19,659 nucleotides of DNA from Irineochytrium annulatum (taxonomy: Eukaryota; Chytridiomycota; Chytridiomycetes; Chytridiales; Chytridiaceae), in NCBI GenBank assembly GCA_027600665.1, contig JADGJL010000251.1, forward strand, positions 1 through 19,659, in the 5' to 3' direction. The translations under genes and the position numbers were made by a program. The notes beneath the pieces are model-generated. The model was not told the DNA's origin and made no database searches. It saw only the letters and a program-made list of their open reading frames with translations. This document shows, piece after piece, positions 19,436-19,659 of this stretch; the first letter of the stretch is position 1, and each line of letters starts with the position of its first letter.

Positions 19436-19545
19436 TCACAATTTAGACGTGTCCTGCTTCATGGTCATCCCACGGTCATCTTGCTCGGCGACAAGCAGGC
19501 TGGGAAACTCCTTTGGCATCATGCGCGGAGGTTCGTGATTCGGAT
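19436..19545 (-). CDS. Possible last exon of a minus-strand gene entering from the right
   Basis: On the minus strand a TCATAG acceptor at about 19546-19551 is followed by an open frame to TGA 19438-19436. It encodes about 36 residues beginning DPNHEPPRMMPKEFPSLLVA. Composition and codons look protein-like, whereas the sequence upstream of the acceptor is a poly-T/pyrimidine tract, as expected of an intron 3' end. No donor or upstream exon can be confirmed before the window ends, and I do not recognise the protein. It may be spurious. Confidence 0.35.
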
Positions 19546-19659
19546 CTATGAGACAAACCCCCCTTTTGCTTAAAGCCTGCTTCGGATCGAGAAAAAGAAA
19601 AAAAAAAAAAACAGGCCGCCACACCCACGCGAAAACGCGCGAAGACCGTGACCCCCCAG
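19546..19659. other. Homopolymer-rich edge, possible intron
   Basis: On the plus strand a long A-rich tract (about 19589-19610) is followed by GC-rich sequence with repeated CGCGAAAA/CGCGCGAA words. If the candidate minus-strand exon is real, this is its upstream intron and perhaps part of the next exon. Nothing else is callable. Confidence 0.3.

Noticed and set aside
19626..19645. CGCGAAAACGCGCGAA words resembling MBF/E2F-type sites, also seen near 10590 and 12722
   Set aside because: The occurrences lie in an intron, an exon and a window edge rather than consistently upstream of genes, so they are probably compositional.

Overview
The window looks like nuclear DNA from a fungus, read from sequence alone. 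Its protein families are eukaryotic, including a UFD2 U-box E4, a full-length ABCC transporter, an RCC1-repeat protein and an IAH1-type esterase. Coding is dense on both strands, and the genes are cut by many short introns: I reconstruct 33, of 40-78 bp except one of 130 bp, nearly all GT-AG. A carotenoid oxygenase of the RPE65/CCD superfamily together with this gene style would fit an early-diverging, perhaps zoosporic (chytrid-like) fungus. That placement is inference. I see no rRNA, tRNA, CRISPR array or intact transposable element.

Layout. (1) 2-124 (+): the 3' tail of a gene entering from the left, a Gly/Arg (RGG-like) C-terminus built on a 45-bp repeat. (2) 432-2392 (-): a three-exon carotenoid cleavage oxygenase with all four iron-binding His. 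(3) 2864-3819 (+): a three-exon short-chain dehydrogenase, divergent from the oxygenase; between them lies an orphan coding-like stretch (2641-2805). (4) 4282-9290 (-): a nine-exon ABCC/MRP transporter of 1495 residues with TMD0, two TMDs and two NBDs. (5) 9753-10880 (-): a GDSL/SGNH esterase of the IAH1 family with an unusual membrane-spanning N-terminal extension. (6) 10945-12922 (-): an RCC1-repeat protein with a predicted mitochondrial presequence and two microexons (20 and 24 nt). (7) 12977-17004 (+): a 14-exon UFD2 ubiquitin-chain elongation factor (1127 residues), divergent from the RCC1 gene across only 54 bp. (8) 17165-19183 (+): an intronless type II membrane protein with FG-type repeats in the cytosolic tail, a Ser/Thr/Pro mucin-like stalk and a six-Cys C-terminal domain. 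(9) 19436-19545 (-): a possible last exon of a gene entering from the right.

Functional reading. The oxygenase/SDR pair is the most suggestive unit: an oxygenase that makes an apocarotenal or retinal next to an oxidoreductase that could reduce or oxidise an aldehyde or alcohol. The RCC1-like and UFD2 genes share a compact bidirectional promoter. The other neighbours show no obvious shared pathway. Gene models were assembled by hand from splice sites, reading phase and family motifs; every model closes in frame from ATG to stop.
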